Assembly (NCBI GenBank): GCA_016781885.1
Contig: JADDPM010000113.1
Coordinates: 1-6,825 of the forward strand
Length of the DNA stretch: 6,825 nt
From: Rubrobacter sp.
GTDB taxonomy: Bacteria > Actinomycetota > Rubrobacteria > Rubrobacterales > Rubrobacteraceae
Reading direction: 5' to 3'
Shown here piece by piece: positions 5,930-6,825 of this stretch; within the stretch, counting starts at the first letter, position 1, and each line of letters starts with the position of its first letter. Under the pieces are notes generated by a model. It had not been told where the DNA came from and ran no database searches. It was given only the letters and a program-made list of their open reading frames with translations. A program made the position numbers and the translations under genes.

Positions 5930-6825
5930 GTGTTCGAGAAGGTCCTTGTTGCGAACCGGGGCGAGATCGCCGTGCGTATCATCCGCGCTTTGAGAGAGAT
6001 GGGGGTGGAGAGCGTCGCGGTGTACTCGGACGCGGACCGGGAGTCTTTGCACACCCGCCTCGCCGACGAGGCTTATCACGTGGGACCCGCGCCGGCGACC
6101 GAGAGTTATCTAGACATCGGGAAGCTGATCGGGGTCGCGGAGCGTTCGGGGGCGAAGGCGGTGCACCCGGGGTACGGGTTTCTGGCGGAGAGCGCGCCCT
6201 TCGCGCGGGCGGTCGAGGAGGCCGGGCTCACCTGGATCGGGCCTCACCCCGGGGCGATAGAGGCGATGGGGAGCAAGGTGGAGAGCCGCCGGATTATGGG
6301 CAAGGCGGGGGTGCCGATGGTTCCGGGTACGCAGGAGCCGGTGAGTTCCGCGGATGAGGTCCGTACCTTCGCCGGGGAGCACGGCTACCCGGTAGCGGTG
6401 AAGGCGTCGGCGGGCGGCGGCGGCAAGGGCTTCGCGGTGGCCCACGACGAGGAGGGGGCGGCGACGGCCTTCGAGCGGGCGAGTCGCGAGGGAGTGGCGT
6501 ACTTCGGGGACGGGTCAGTCTACACGGAGAAGTACCTGCCGGGACCCCGGCACGTCGAGATACAGGTCGTACGCGACAAGCACGGCAACGCGACACATCT
6601 GGGAGAGAGGGACTGCTCTATACAGCGCAGGCATCAGAAGCTACTCGAAGAGAGTCCGAGCCCGGCGATAGACCCCGCGATGCGCGAGGCGATGGGCGAG
6701 GCGGCCATCGGCGCCGCTGAGGCGGTCGGCTACGACAATGTCGGCACGGTCGAGTTCCTGGTACAGGACGACGAGTTCTATTTCCTGGAGATGAACACGC
6801 GGGTTCAGGTCGAGCACCCCGTCAC
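5930..6825 (+). CDS. pccA: Acyl-CoA carboxylase alpha subunit, biotin carboxylase domain (3' end outside window)
   Basis: ATP-dependent carboxylation of the biotin carrier, the first half-reaction of the propionyl-CoA carboxylase whose beta and epsilon subunits lie upstream. The frame is open from the GTG at 5930 to the window's end, giving 298 residues of a biotin carboxylase (about 450 for the domain, about 600 or more if a biotin carrier domain is fused, as in actinobacterial alpha subunits). Domains: N-terminal Rossmann-like domain starting FEKVLVANRGEIAVRIIRA (2-20) with AVHPGYGFLAE (77-87); then the ATP-grasp domain with Lys116, the Gly-rich loop KASAGGGGKGF (158-168), ERDCSIQRRHQKLLEESPSP (227-246), and catalytic/metal residues Glu275, Glu287, Asn289, Arg291, Gln293 and Glu295 in EMNTRVQVEHPV, aligning one position off E. 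coli AccC. All active-site residues reached by the window are intact. The start directly abuts the pccE stop codon. Confidence 0.95.
   Translation, partial: MFEKVLVANRGEIAVRIIRALREMGVESVAVYSDADRESLHTRLADEAYHVGPAPATESYLDIGKLIGVAERSGAKAVHPGYGFLAESAPFARAVEEAGLTWIGPHPGAIEAMGSKVESRRIMGKAGVPMVPGTQEPVSSADEVRTFAGEHGYPVAVKASAGGGGKGFAVAHDEEGAATAFERASREGVAYFGDGSVYTEKYLPGPRHVEIQVVRDKHGNATHLGERDCSIQRRHQKLLEESPSPAIDPAMREAMGEAAIGAAEAVGYDNVGTVEFLVQDDEFYFLEMNTRVQVEHPV

Noticed and set aside
6294..6596. Antisense Pro/Arg-rich frame of 100 codons opposite pccA
   Set aside because: It is a shadow of the biotin carboxylase coding strand, with extreme composition and no motif.

Overview
The window is a GC-rich, densely coding stretch with every supported gene on the + strand. 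It carries two central-metabolism loci that both lead to succinyl-CoA. Frequent GTG/TTG starts, strong G/C bias at third codon positions, an actinobacterial-type acyl-CoA carboxylase with an epsilon subunit, and an apparently leaderless transcript all point to a high-GC actinomycete. A deep-branching, Rubrobacter-like lineage is my guess from overall style, not something demonstrated.

Region 1 (1-2883) is the tail of a 2-oxoglutarate dehydrogenase operon. It holds the C-terminal half of the E1 subunit (sucA, cut by the window's left edge), then 44 bases later a complete E2 succinyltransferase (sucB), closed by a clear intrinsic terminator. Region 2 (2884-4002) is a leader with a promoter-like element, a possible 11-codon leaderless mini-ORF, and meaB, a G3E-type GTPase that protects and loads B12 on methylmalonyl-CoA mutase. 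Region 3 (4003-4151) is a 149-base spacer ending in an extended -10 element placed so that the next transcript would start almost exactly on the ATG. Region 4 (4152-6825) is a biotin-dependent acyl-CoA carboxylase operon in the order beta (pccB), epsilon (68 aa, TTG start, easily missed), alpha (biotin carboxylase, cut by the right edge). The junctions are a TTGA overlap and a TAG directly abutting a GTG.

Together the carboxylase would convert propionyl-CoA to methylmalonyl-CoA. A mutase served by MeaB would turn that into succinyl-CoA, which the dehydrogenase also makes from 2-oxoglutarate. The mutase and epimerase genes are not in this window. I see no mobile element, tRNA/rRNA, CRISPR array or defence-type system. 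Nothing here looks like a wholly new system; the points of interest are the small epsilon gene, the leaderless start, the putative leader ORF and the tight gene junctions.
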